Below are positions 1 through 12,779 of a DNA stretch of 64,000 bases, piece after piece. Position numbers and translations under genes: made by a program. Within the stretch, counting starts at the first letter, position 1. The number at the start of each line of letters is the position of its first letter. The notes below the pieces were generated by a model. It saw nothing but the letters and a program-made list of their open reading frames with translations, made no database searches and was not told the origin of the DNA. The DNA comes from Clusia tigrina (taxonomy: Eukaryota; Arthropoda; Insecta; Diptera; Clusiidae): positions 245,551,889 to 245,615,888 of the forward strand of contig OV050030.1 of NCBI GenBank assembly GCA_920105625.2, in the 5' to 3' direction.

Positions 1-719
1 ACGTACCGTGTAGAAGTTAGGGCCATTTGAAGTTTTATCAGTGTTTGATTTGGGACTTAAGGGTAGCATAGCTTTGGGCGATAGCTTAAATAGAGAAGAG
101 GCTCGAGTCCTCTATTGTTACAAAATTTCAAGGTTTTAAGACGCAGCAGTAAAAAGTTACAAGCATTTGTATGTTGCAAACTTTGATAGGTGTAGAACGT
201 ACCGTATAGAAGTTAGGGCCATTTGAAGTTTTATCAGTGTTTGATTTGGGACTCGAGGGTAGCATAGTTTTGAGCGATAACATAAATTGATAAGAGGCTC
301 GAGTACTTCATTTTTACAAAATTTCTAGGTTTTATGACGCTCCAGTAAAAAGTTACAAGCATTTGTATGTTGCAAACTTTGATAGGTGTAGGACGTTCCA
401 TATAGAAGTTAGGGCCATTTGAAGTTTTTTCAGTGTTTGATTTGGGACTTAAGGGTAGCATAGCTTTGAGCGATAGCTTAAATTGACAAGAGGCTCGAGT
501 ACTTTATTGTTACAAAATTTCGAGGTTTTATGACGCTGCAGTAAAAAGGTACAACATTTGTATGTTGCAAATTTTGATAGGTGTAGGACGTACCTTATAG
601 AAGTTAGGGCCATTTGAAGTTTTATCAGTGTTTGATTTGGGACTCAAGGGTAGCATAGCTTTGAGCGATAGCTTAAATTGACAAGAGGCTCGAGTACTTT
701 ACTGTTACAAAATTTGAAG

Positions 720-930
720 GTTCTATGACGCTCCAGTAAAAAGTTACAAGCATTTGTATGTTGCAAACTTTGATAGGTGTAGCACGTACCGTATAGAAGT
801 TAGGGCCATTGTTACAAAATTTCAAGGTTTTATGACGCAGCAGTAAAAAGTTACAACATTTGTATGTTGCAAACTTTGATAGGTGTGAGACGTACCTTAT
901 AGAAGTTAGGGCCATTTGAAGTTTTATCAG
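720..930 (+). repeat. Singleton rearranged monomer with 89-bp deletion
   Basis: The sequence runs 'gttagggccatt' directly into 'gttacaaaatttc' at about 810/811. This removes monomer positions 180-196 and 1-72 of the next copy, 89 bp in all. The flanks share 'att' ('ccatt' and 'ttatt'), so a microhomology deletion is likely. The spacing between 'gtgtttg' landmarks at 628 and 930 is 302 bp instead of 392. I see no second example, so it has not been amplified within this window. Confidence 0.85.
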
Positions 931-1324
931 TGTTTGATTTGGGACTCAAGGGTATCATAGCTTTGAGCGATAGCATAAATTGACAAGAGGCTCGAGTACT
1001 TTATTGTTACAAAATTTCAAGGTTTTATGACGCTCCAGTAAAAAGTTACAAGCATTTGTATGTTGCAAACTTTGATAGGTGTAGGACGTTCCATATAGAA
1101 GTTAGGGCCATTTGAAGTTTTATCAATGTTTGATTTGGGACTCAAGGGTAGCATAGCTTTGAGCGATAGCTTAAATTGACAAGAGGCTCGAGTAATTTTT
1201 TGTTACAAAATTTCAAGGTTTTATGACGCTCCAGTAAAAAGTTACATCCATTTGTATGTTGCAAACTTTGATAGGTGTAGGACGTACCGTATAGAAGTTA
1301 GGGCCATTTGAAGTTTTATCAGTG

Positions 1325-4300
1325 TTTGATTTGGGACTCAAAAGGTAGCATAGCTTGGAGCGATAGCTTAAATTGACAAGAGGCTCGAGTACTTTATTGT
1401 TACAAAATTTCAAGGTTTTATGACGCTCCAGTAAAAAGTTACAACATTTGTATGTTGCAAATTTTGAAAGGTGTGAGACGTACCGTATAGAAGTTAGGGC
1501 CATTTGAAGTTTTATCAGTGTTTGATTTGGGACTCGAGGGTAGCATATCTTTGAGCGATAACTTAAATTGACAAGAGGCTCGAGTACTTTATTTTTACAA
1601 TATTTCTAGGTTTTATGACGCTCCAGTAAAAAGTTACAAGCATTTGTATGTTGCAAACTTTGATAGGTGTTGGACGTACCATATAGAAGTTAGGGCCATT
1701 TGAAGTTTTATCAGTGTTTGATTTGGGACTCAAGGGTAGCATAGCTTTGATCGATATCTTAAATTGACAAGAGGCTCGAGTACTTTATTGTTACAAAATT
1801 TCAAGGTTTTATGACGCTCCAGTAAAAAGTTACAACCATTTGTATGTTGCAAACTTTGATAGGTGTAGGACGTACCGTGTAGAAGTTAGGGCCATTTGAA
1901 GTGTTTGATTTGGGACTTAAGGGTAGCATAGCTTTGAGCGATAGCTTAAATTAACAAGAGGCTGGAGTACTTTATTGTTACAAAATTTCAAGGTTTTATG
2001 ACGCAGCAGTAAAAAGTTACAACATTTGTATGTTGCAAATTTTGAGAGGTGTGAGACGTACCTTATAGAAGTTAGGGCCATTTGAAGTTTTATCAGTGTT
2101 TGATTTGGGACTTAAGGGTAGCATAGCTTTGAGCGATAGCTTAAATTGACAAGAGGCTCGAATACTTTATTGTTACAAAACTTTAAGGTTTTATGACGCT
2201 CCAGTAAAAAGTTACAAGCATTTGTATGTTGCAAACTTTGATAGGTGTAGGACGTACCGTATATAAGTTAGGGCCATTTGAAGTTTTATCAGTTTTTGAT
2301 TTGGGACTCAAGGGTAGCATAGCTTCGAGCGATAGCTTAAATTGACAAGAGGCTCGAGTACTTTATTGTTACAAAATTTCAAGGTTTTATGACGCTCCAG
2401 TAAAAAGTTACAAGCATTTGAATGTTGCAAACTTGGATAGGTGTAGGATGTACCGTATAGAAGTTAGTGCCATTTGAAGTTTTATCAGTGTTTGACTTGG
2501 GACTCAAGGGTAGCATAGGTTTGAGCGATAGCTTAAATTGACCAGAGGCTCGAATACTTTATTGTTACAAAACTTCAAGGTTTTATGACGCTCCAGTAAA
2601 AAGTTACAAGCATTTGTATGTTGCAAACTTTGATAGGTGTAGGACGTACCGTATAGAAGTTAGGGCCATTTGAAGTTTTATCAGTTTTTGATTTGGGACT
2701 CAAGGGTAGCATAGCTTTGAGCGATAGCTTAAATTGACAAGAGGCTCGAGTACTTTATTGTTACAAAATTTCAAGGTTTTATGACGCTCCAGTAAAAAGT
2801 TACAAGCATTTGAATGTTGCAAACTTTGATAGGTGTAGGACGTACCGTATAGAAGTTAGGGCCATTTGAAGTTTTATCAGTGTTTGACTTGGGACTCAAG
2901 GGTAGCATAGCTTTGAGCGATAGCTTAAATTGACAAGAGGCTCGAGTACTTTATTGTTACAAAATTTCAAGGTTTTATGACGCTGCAGTAAAAAGGTACA
3001 ACATTTGTATGTTGCAAATTTTGATAGGTGTAGGACGTACCTTATATAAGTTAGGGCCATTTGAAGTTTTATCAGTGTTTGATTTGGGACTCAAGGGTAG
3101 CATAGCTTTGAGCGATAGCTTAAATTGACAAGAGGCTCGAGTACTTTATTGTTACAAAATTTCAAGGTTCTATGACGCTCCAGTAAAAAGTTACAAGCAT
3201 TTGTATGTTGCAAACTTTGATAGGTGTAGGACGTACCGTATAGAAGTTAGGGCCATTTGAAGTTTTATCAGTGTTTGATTTGGGACTCAAAGGGTAGCAT
3301 AGCTTGGAGCGATAGCTTAAATTGACAAGAGGCTCGAGTACTTTATTGTTACAAAATTTCAAGGTTTTATGACGCTCCAGTAAAAAGTTACAAGCATTTG
3401 TATGTTGCAAACTTTGATAGGTGTAGGACGTACCGTATAGAAGTTAGGGCCATTTGAAGTTTTATCAGTGTTTGATTTGGGACTCGAGGGTAGCATAGCT
3501 TTGAGCGATAACTTAAATTGACAAGAGGCTCGAGTACTTTATTTTTACAATATTTCTAGGTTTTATGACGCTCCAGTAAAAAGTTACAAGCATTTGTATG
3601 TTGCAAACTTTGATAGGTGTAGGACGTACCATATAGAAGTTAGGGCCATTTGAAGTTTTATCAGTGTTTGATTTGGGACTCAAGGGTAGCATAGCTTTGA
3701 TCGATAGCTTAAATTGACGAGAGGCTCGAGTACTTTATTGTAACAAAATTTCAAGGTTTTATGACGCTCCAGTAAAAAGTTACAACCATTTGTATGTTGC
3801 AAACTTTGATAGGTGTAGGACGTACCCTGTAGAAGTTAGGGCCATTTGAAGTGTTTGATTTGGGACTTAAGGGTAGCATAGCTTTGAGCGATAGCTTAAA
3901 TTGACAAGAGGCTCGAGTACTTTATTGTTACAAAATTTCAAGGTTTTATGACGCAGCAGTAAAAAGTTACAACATTTGTATGTTGCAAATTTTGAGAGGT
4001 GTGAGACGTACCTTATAGAAGTTAGGGCCATTTGAAGTTTTATCAGTGTTTGATTTGGGACTTAAGGGTAGCATAGCTTTGAGCGATAGCTTAAATTGAC
4101 AAGAGGCTCGAATACTTTATTGTTACAAAACTTTAAGGTTTTATGACGCTCCAGTAAAAAGTTACAAGCATTTGTATGTTGCAAACTTTGATAGGTGTAG
4201 GACGTACCGTATATAAGTTAGAGCCATTTGAAGTTTTATCAGTTTTTGATTTGGGAGTCAAGGGTAGTATAGCTTCGAGCGATAGCTTAAATTGACAAGA

Positions 4301-4935
4301 GGCTCGAGTACTTTATTGTTACAAAATTTCAAGGTTTTATGACGCTCCAGTGAAAAGTTACAAGCATTTGAATGTTGCAAACTTTGATAGGTGTAGGATG
4401 TACCGTATAGAAGTTAGGGCCATTTGAAGTTTTATCAGTGTTTGACTTGGGACTCAAGGGTAGCATAGCTTTGAGCGATAGCTTAAATTGACAAGAGGCT
4501 CGAATACTTTATTGTCACAAAACTTCAAGGTTTTATGACGCTCCAGTAAAAAGTTACAAGCATTTGTATGTTGCAAACTTTGATAGGTGTAGGACGTACC
4601 GTATAGAAGTTAGGGCCATTTGAAATTTTATCAGTTTTTGATTTGGGACTCAAGGGTAGCATAGCTTTGAGCGATAGCTTAAATTGACAAGAGGCTCGAG
4701 TACTTTATTGTTACAAAATTTCAAGGTTTTATGACGCTCCAGTAAAAAGTTACAAGCATTTGAATGTTGCAAACTTTGATAGGTGTAGGACGTACCGTAT
4801 AGAAGTTAGGGCCATTTGAAGTTTTATCAGTGTTTGACTTGGGACTCAAGGGTAGCATAGCTTTGAGCGATAGCTTAAATTGACAAGAGGCTCGAGTACT
4901 TTATTGTTACCAAATTTCAAGGTTTTATGACGCAG
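1325..4935 (+). repeat. Ten-monomer block duplicated in tandem (offset about 1950 bp)
   Basis: Copy 1 spans about 1325-2985 and copy 2 about 3274-4935. Shared private variants in the same order are 'agcttggagcg' with an extra A in the preceding run (1341, 3291), 'acaatatttctagg' (1597, 3547), the 9-bp deletion (1901, 3851), 'aaaactttaagg' (2167, 4117) and 'tagcttcgagcg' (2330, 4271). The offset moves from 1949 to 1950 because of a 1-bp indel near 1441. The copies stop matching near 2985/4935, where copy 1 has 'acgctgcag' and copy 2 'acgcagcag'. Confidence 0.85.
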
Positions 4936-7900
4936 CAGTAAAAAGTTACAACATTTGTATGTTGCAAACTTTGAGAGGTGTGAGACGTACCTTATAGAAG
5001 TTAGGGCCATTTGAAGTTTTATCAGTGTTTGATTTGGGACTTAAGGGTAGCATAGCTTTGAGCGATAGCTTAAATTGACAAGAGGCTCGAATACTTTATT
5101 GTTACAAAACTTCAAGGTTTTATGACGCTCCAGTAAAAAGTTACAAGCATTTGTATGTTGCAAACTTTGATAGGTGTAGGACGTACCGTATAGAAGTTAG
5201 GGCCATTTGATGTTTTATCAGTGATTGATTTCTGACTCAAGGGTAGCATAGCTTTGAGCGATAACTTAAATTGACAAGAAGCTCGAGTACTTTATTGTTA
5301 CAAAATATCAAGGTTTTATGACGCTATAGTAAAAAGTTACAAGCATTTGAATGTTGCAAACTTTGATAGGTGTAGGACGTACCGTATAGAAGTTAGGGCC
5401 ATTTGAAGTTTTATCAGTGTTTGACTTGGGGTTCAAGGGTAGCATAGCTTTGATCGATAGCTTAAATTGACGAGAGGCTCGAGTACTTTATTGTTACAAA
5501 ATTTCAAGGTTTTATGACGCTCCAGTAAAAAGTTACAACCATTTGTATGTTGCAAACTTTGATAGGTGTAGGACGTACCCTGTAGAAGTTAGGGCCATTT
5601 GAAGTGTTTGATTTGGGACTTAAGGGTAGCATAGCTTTGAGCGATAGCTTAAATTGACAAGAGGCTCGAGTACTTTATTGTTACAAAATTTCAAGGTTTT
5701 ATGACGCTCCAGTAAAAAGTTACAAGCATTTGTATGTTGCAAACTTTAATAGGTGTAGGACGTACCGTATATAAGTTAGAGCCATTTGAAGTTTTATCAG
5801 TTTTTGATTTGGGACTCAAGGGTAGCATAGCTTCGAGCGATAGCTTAAATTGACAAGAGGCTCGAGTACTTTATTGTTACAAAATTTCAAGGTTTTATGA
5901 CGCTCCAGTAAAAAGTTACAAGCATTTGAATGTTGCAAACTTTGATAGGTGTAGGATGTACCGTATAGAAGTTAGGGCCATTTGAAGTTTTATCAGTGTT
6001 TGACTTGGGACTCAAGGGTAGCATAGCTTTGAGCGATAGCTTAAATTGACAAGAGGCTCGAATACTTTATTGTTACAAAACTTCAAGGTTTTATGACGCT
6101 CCAGTAAAAAGTTACAAGCATTTGTATGTTGCAAACTTTGATAGGTGTAGGACGTACCGTATAGAAGTTAGGGCCATTTGAAGTTTTATCAGTTTATGAT
6201 TTGGGACTCAAGGGTAGCATAGCTTTGAGCGATAGCTTAAATTGACAAGAGGCTCGAGTACTTTATTGTTACAAAATTTCAAGGTTTTATGACGCTCCAG
6301 TAAAAAGTTACAAGCATTTGAATGTTGCAAACTTTGATAGGTGTAGGACGTACCGTATAGAAGTTAGGGCCATTTGAAGTTTTATCAGTGTTTGACTTGG
6401 GACTCAAGGGTAGCATAGCTTTGAGCGATAGCTTAAATTGACAAGAGGCTCGAGTACTTTATTGTTACCAAATTTCAAGGTTTTATGACGCAGCAGTAAA
6501 AAGTTACAACATTTGTATGTTGCAAACTTTGAGAGGTGTGAGACGTACCTTATAGAAGTTAGGGCCATTTGAAGTTTTATCAGTGTTTGATTTGGGACTT
6601 AAGGGTAGCATAGCTTTGAGCGATAGCTTAAATTGACAAGAGGCTCGAATACTTTATTGTTACAAAACTTCAAGGTTTTATGACGCTCCAGTAAAAAGTT
6701 ACAAGCATTTGTATATTGCAAACTTTGATAGGTGTAGGACGTACCGTATAGAAGTTAGGGCCATTTGATGTTTTATCAGTGATTGATTTCTGACTCAAGG
6801 GTAGCATAGCTTTGAGCGATAACTTAAATTGACAAGAAGCTCGAGTACTTTATTGTTACAAAATATCAAGGTTTTATGACGCTATAGTAAAAAGTTACAA
6901 GCATTTGTATGTTGCAAACTTTGATAGGTGTAGGACGTACCGTATAGAAGTTAGGGCCATTTGAAGTTTTATCAGTGTTTGATTTGGGACTCGAGGGTAG
7001 CATAGCTTTGAGCGATAACTTAAATTGACAAGAGGCTCGAGTACTTTATTTTTACAAAATTTCTAGGTTTTATGACGCTCCAGTAAAAAGTTACAACCAT
7101 TTGTATGTTGCAAACTTTGGTAGCTGTAGGACGTACCGTATAGATGTTAGGGCCATTTGAAGTTTTATCAGTGTTTGATTTGGGACTTAAGGGTAGCATA
7201 GCTTTGAGCGATAGCTTAAATTGACAAGAGGCTCGAGTACTTTATTGTTACAAAATTTCAAGGTTTTATGACGTTGCAGTAAAAAGTTACAACATTTGTA
7301 TCTTGCAAACTTTGATAGGTGTGAGACGTACCTTATAGAAGTTAGGGCCATTTGAAGTTTTATCTGTGTTTGGTTTGGGACTCAAGGGTAGCATAGCTTT
7401 GAGCGATAACTTAAATTGACAAGAGACTCGAGTACATTATTGTTACAAAATTTCAAGGTTTTATGACGCTCCAGTAAAAAGTTACAAGCATTTGTATGTT
7501 GCAAACTTTGATAGGTGTAGGACGTACCGTATAGAAGTTAGGGCCATTTGAAGTTTTATCAGTGGTTGATTTGGGACTCAAGGGTAGCATAGCTTGGATC
7601 GATAGCTTAAATTGATAAGAGGCTCGAGTACTTTATTGTTACAAAATTTCAAGGTTTTATGACGCTCCAGTAAAAAGTTACAAGCATTTGTATGTTGCAA
7701 ACTTTGATAGATGTGGGACGTACCGTATAGAAGTTAGGGCAATTTGAAGTTTTATCGGTGTTTGATTTGGGACTCAAGGGTAGCATAGCTTTGAGCGATA
7801 GCTTAAATTAACAAGAGGCTCGAGTACTTTATTGTTACAAAATTTCAAGGTTTTATGACGCTCCAGTAAAAAGTTACAACCATTTGTATGTTGCAAATTT

Positions 7901-8924
7901 TGATAGGTGTAGGACGTACCGTATATAAGTTAGGGCCATTTGAAGTTTTATCAGTGTTTGATTTGGGACTTAAGGGTAGCATAGCTTTGAGCGATAGCTT
8001 AAATTGACAAGAGGCTCGAGTACTTTATTGTTACAAAATTTCAAGGTTTTATGACGTTGCAGTAAAAAGGTACAACATTTGTATGTTGCAAACTTTGATA
8101 GGTGTGAGATATACCTTATAGAAGTTAGGGCCATTTGAAGTTTTATCAGTTTTTGATTTGGGACTCAAGGGTAGCATAGCTTTGAGCGATAGCTTAAATT
8201 GACAAGAGGCTCGAGTACTTTATTGTTACAAAATTTCAAGGTTTTATGACGCTCCAGTAAAAAGTTACAAGCATTTGAATGTTGCAAATTTTGATAGGTG
8301 TAGGACGTACCGTATAGAAGTTAGGGCCATTTGTAGTTTTATCAGTGTTTGACTTGGAACTCAAGGGTAGCATAGCTTTGAGCGATAGCTTAAATTGACA
8401 AGAGGCTCGAGTACTTTATTGTTACAAAATTTCAAGGTTTTATGACGCAGCAGTAAAAAGTTACAACATTTGTATGTTGCAAACTTTGAGAGGTGTGAGA
8501 CGTACCTTATAGAAGTTAGGGCCATTTGAAGTTTTATCAGTGTTTGATTTGGGACTTAAGGGTAGCATAGCTTTGAGCGATAGCTTAAATTGACAAGAGG
8601 CTCGAATACTTTATTGTTACAAAACTTCAAGGTTTTATGACGCTCCAGTAAAAAGTTACAAGCATTTGTATGTTGCAAACTTTGATAGGTGTAGGACGTA
8701 CCGTATAGAAGTTAGGGCCATTTGATGTTTTATCAGTGATTGATTTGGGACTCAAGGGTAGCATAGCTTTGAACGATAACTTAAATTGACAAGAAGCTCG
8801 AGTACTTTATTGTTACAAAATTTCAAGGTTTTATGACGCTATAGTAAAAAGTTACAAGCATTTGTATGTTGCAAACTTTGATAGGTGTAGGACGTACCCT
8901 GTAGAAGTTAGGGCCATTTGAAGT
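1901..8924 (+). repeat. 187-bp monomer class: 9-bp deletion, four copies
   Basis: At 1901, 3851, 5604 and 8924 the normal 'aagttttatcagtgtttg' is shortened to 'aagtgtttg' (or 'aagtattt'). The 9 lost bases 'tttatcagt' are flanked by 'agt' on both sides, a replication-slippage signature. All four lie just downstream of 'accgtgtag' or 'accctgtag', so they descend from one event spread by the block duplications of segment I. Confidence 0.85.
4140..6898 (+). repeat. Six-monomer block repeated at 1558 bp
   Basis: About 4140-5340 recurs at about 5698-6898. The markers are 'agttttt' (4241, 5799), 'tagcttcgagcg' and the unusual 'gatttctgactc' (5227, 6785). Between the copies, 5415-5700 instead matches 3662-3947 at an offset of 1753 bp (shared 'gatcgatag' and 'accctgtag'). 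Two different unequal exchanges therefore abut near 5700. Confidence 0.8.
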
Positions 8925-11900
8925 ATTTGATTTGGGACTTAAGGGTAGCATAGCTTTGAGCGATAGCTTAAATTGACAAGAGGCTCGAATACTTTATTGT
9001 TACAAAATTTCAAGGTTTTATGACGCAGCAGTAAAAAGTTACAACATTTGTATGTTGCAAATTTTGAGAGGTGTGAGACGTACCTTATAGAAGTTAGGGC
9101 CATTTGAAGTTTTATCAGTGTTTGATTTGGGACTTAAGGGTAGCATAGCTTTGAGCGATAGCTTAAATTGACAAGAGGCTCGAATACTTTATTGTTACAA
9201 AACTTAAAGGTTTTATGACGCTCCAGTAAAAAGTTACAAGCATTTGTATGTTGCAAACTTTGATAGGTGTAGGACGTACCGTATATAAGTTAGAGCCATT
9301 TGAAGTTTTATCAGTTTTTGATTTGGGACTCAAGGGTAGCATAGCTTCGAGCGATAGCTTAAATTGACAAGAGGCTCGAGTACTTTATTGTTACAAAATT
9401 TCAAGGTTTTATGACGCTCCAGTAAAAAGTTACAAGCATTTGAATGTTGCAAACTTTGATAGGTGTAGGATGTACCGTATAGAAGTTAGGGTCATTTGAA
9501 GTTTTATCAGTGTTTGACTTGGGACTCAAGGGTAGCATAGCTTTGAGCGATAGCTTAAATTGACAAGAGGCTCGAATACTTTATTGTTACAAAACTTCAA
9601 GGTTTTATGACGCTCCAGTAAAAAGTTACAAGCATTTGTATGTTGCAAACTTTGATAGGTGTAGGACGTACCGTATAGAAGTTAGGGCCATTTGAAGTTT
9701 TATCAGTTTATGATTTGGGACTCAAGGGTAGCATAGCTTTGAGCGATAGCTTAAATTGACAAGAGGCTCGAGTACTTTATTGTTACAAAATTTCAATGTT
9801 TTATGACGCTCCAGTAAAAAGTTACAAGCATTTGAATGTTGCAAACTTTGATAGGTGTAGGACGTACCGTATAGAAGTTAGGGCCATTTGAAGTTTTATC
9901 AGTGTTTGACTTGGGACTCAAGGGTAGCATAGCTTTGAGCGATAGCTTAAATTGACAAGAGGCTCGAGTACTTTATTGTTACCAAATTTCAAGGTTTTAT
10001 GACGCAGCAGTAAAAAGTTACAACATTTGTATGTTGCAAACTTTGAGAGGTGTGAGACGTACCTTATAGAAGTTAGGGCCATTTGAAGTTTTATCAGTGT
10101 TTGATTTGGGACTTAAGGGTAGCATAGCTTTGAGCGATAGCTTAAATTGACAAGAGGCTCGAATACTTTATTGTTACAAAACTTCAAGGTTTTATGACGC
10201 TCCAGTAAAAAGTTACAAGCATTTGTATATTGCAAACTTTGATAGGTGTAGGACGTACCGTATGGAAGTTAGGGCCATTTGATGTTTTATCAGTGATTGA
10301 TTTCTGACTCAAGGGTAGCATAGCTTTGAGCGATAACTTAAATTGACAAGAAGCTCGAGTACTTTATTGTTACAAAATATCAAGGTTTTATGACGCTATA
10401 GTAAAAAGTTACAAGCATTTGTATGTTGCAAACTTTGATAGGTGTAGGACGTACCGTATAGAAGTTAGGGCCATTTGAAGTTTTATCAGTGTTTGATTTG
10501 GGACTCGAGGGTAGCATAGCTTTGAGCGATAACTTAAATTGACAAGAGGCTCGAGTACTTTATTTTTACAAAATTTCTAGGTTTTATGACGCTCCAGTAA
10601 AAAGTTACAACCATTTGTATGTTGCAAACTTTGGTAGCTGTAGGACGTACCGTATAGAAGTTAGGGCCATTTGAAGTTTTATCAGTGTTTGATTTGGGAC
10701 TTAAGGGTAGCATAGCTTTGACCGATAGCTTAAATTGACAAGAGGCTCGAGTACTTTATTGTTACAACATTTCAAGGTTTTATGACGTTGCAGTAAAAAG
10801 TTACAACATTTGTATCTTGCAAACTTTGATAGGTGTGAGACGTACCTTATAGAAGTTAGGGCCATTTGAAGTTTTATCTGTGTTTGATTTGGGACTCAAG
10901 GGTAGCATAGCTTTGAGCGATAACTTAAATTGACAAGAGACTCGAGTACTTTATTGTTACAAAATTTCAAGGTTTTATGACGCTCCAGTAAAAAGTTACA
11001 AGCATTTGTATGTTGCAAACTTTGATAGGTGTAGGACGTACCGTATAGAAGTTAGGGCCATTTGAAGTTTTATCAGTGGTTGATTTGGGACTCAAGGGTA
11101 GCATAGCTTGGATCGATAGCTTAAATTGATAAGAGGCTCGAGTACTTTATTGTTACAAAATTTCAAGGTTTTATGACGCTCCAGTAAAAAGTTACAAGCA
11201 TTTGTATGTTGCAAACTTTGATAGGTGTAGGACGTACCGTATAGAAGTTAGGGCCATTTGAAGTTTTATCAGTGTTTGATTTGGGACTCGAGGGTAGCAT
11301 AGCTTTGAGCGATAACTTAAATTGACAAGAGGCTCGAGTACTTTATTTTTACAATATTTCTAGGTTTTATGACGCTCCAGTAAAAAGTTACAAGCATTTG
11401 TATGTTGCAACCTTTGATAGGTGTAGGACGTACCATAGAGAAGTTAGGGCCATTTGAAGTTTTATCGGTGTTTGATTTGGGACTCAAGGGTAGCATAGCT
11501 TTGAGCGATAGCTTAAATTAACAAGAGGCTCGAGTACTTTATTGTTACAAAATTTCAAGGTTTTATGCCGCTCCACTAAAAAGTTACAACCATTTGTATG
11601 TTGCAAATTTTGATAGGTGTAGGACGTACCGTATATAAGTTAGGGCCATTTGAAGTTTTATCAGTGTTTGATTTGGGACTTAAGGGTAGCATAGCTTTGA
11701 GCGATAGCTTAAATTGACAAGAGGCTCGAGTACTTTATTGTTACAAAATTTCAAGGTTTTATGACGTTGCAGTAAAAAGGTACAACATTTGTATGTTGCA
11801 AACTTTGATAGGTGGGAGACGTACCTTATAGAAGTTAGGGCCATTTGAAGTTTTATCAGTTTTTGATTTGGGACTCAAGGGTAGCATAGCTTTGAGCGAT

Positions 11901-12545
11901 AGCTTAAATTGACAAGAAGCTCGAGTACTTTATTGTTACAAAATTTCAAGGTTTTATGACGCTCCAGTAAAAAGTTACAAGCATTTGAATGTTGCAAACT
12001 TTGATAGGTGTAGGACGTACCGTATAGAAGTTAGGGCCATTTGTAGTTTTATCAGTGTTTGACTTGGGACTCAAGGGTAGCATAGCTTTGAGCGATAGCT
12101 TAAATTGACAAGAGGCTCGAGTACTTTATTGTTACAAAATTTCAAGGTTTTATGACGCAGCAGTAAAAAGTTACAACATTTGTATGTTGCAAACTTTGAG
12201 AGGTGTGAGACGTACCTTATAGAAGTTAGGGCCATTTGAAGTTTTATCAGTGTTTGATTTGGGACTTAAGGGTAGCATAGCTTTGAGCGATAGCTTAAAT
12301 TGACAAGAGGCTCGAATACTTTATTGTTACAAAACTTCAAGGTTTTATGACGCTCCAGTAAAAAGTTACAAGCATTTGTATGTTGCAAACTTTGATAGGT
12401 GTAGGACGTACCGTATAGAAGTTAGGGCCATTTGATGTTTTATCAGTGATTGATTTGGGACTCAAGGGTAGCATAGCTTTGAACGATAACTTAAATTGAC
12501 AAGAAGCTCGAGTACTTTATTGTTACAAAATTTCAAGGTTTTATG
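5698..12545 (+). repeat. Sixteen-monomer block duplicated (offset 3514, then 3710 bp)
   Basis: About 5698-8835 is copied at about 9212-12545. Markers are 'gatttctgactc' (6785, 10299), 'tatcttgcaaac' (7299, 10813) and 'agcttggatcgatag' (7591, 11105) at offset 3514, then 'ttatcggtg' (7752, 11462) at offset 3710. The 196-bp step means copy 2 gained exactly one monomer, lying within about 11220-11440. It carries 'gactcgaggg' and 'acaatatttctagg', variants otherwise found near 1597 and 3547. Confidence 0.85.
8870..9560 (+). repeat. Segment copied from about 3798-4488 (offset 5072 bp)
   Basis: The variants 'accctgtag' (8896, against 3824), the 9-bp deletion monomer (8924, against 3851) and 'acgcagcag' followed by 'attttgagagg' occur in the same order at a constant 5072-bp offset. 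The copied deletion monomer has a further change, 'aagtattt' for 'aagtgttt'. This block lies between the two copies of the 3514-bp duplication. Confidence 0.7.
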
Positions 12546-12779
12546 ACGCTCCAGTAAAAAGTTACAAGCATTTGTATGTTGCAAACTTTGATAGGTGTAG
12601 GACGTACCGTATAGAAGTTAGGGCCATTTGAAGTTTTATCAGTGTTTGATAAAACTTCAAATGGCCCTAACTTCTATACGGTACGTCCTACACCTATCAA
12701 AGTTTGCAACATACAAATGCTTGTAACTTTTTACTGGAGCGTCATAAAACCTTGAAATTTTGTAACAATAAAGTACTCG
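12509..12779. repeat. Orientation switch 1: palindrome with 133-bp perfect arms
   Basis: The left arm (12509-12641) and right arm (12647-12779) are exact reverse complements around a 5-bp centre 'gtgtt' (12642-12646). The first mismatch is 12508 (t) against 12780 (g). The forward array breaks off after 'agtgtttgat' and the reverse array enters as 'tgataaaac', so 'tgat' is shared at the join. Beyond the perfect arms the flanking monomers are clearly different variants ('gaagctcg' on the left, 'cgggcctc' on the right). Such a sequence could extrude a long hairpin and is a candidate fold-back or template-switch scar. Confidence 0.93.

Larger units (their letters stand above)
1..12646 (+). repeat. 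Segment I: forward-oriented satellite
   Basis: About 65 monomers read forward, ending at the palindrome at 12644. The segment is recognised by its own variants: 'acgcagcagtaaaaag' followed by 'acaacatttg' (1 bp shorter than consensus 'acaagcatttg'), 'gaggtgtgagacg', 'ttgacttggga' and 'gctcgaatac'. It also holds 187-bp monomers with a 9-bp deletion and one heavily deleted monomer near 811. I see none of the 140-bp or 188-bp monomers of segment III here. Internally it is a mosaic of block duplications listed separately. The left end is the window edge, in mid-array. Confidence 0.95.
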
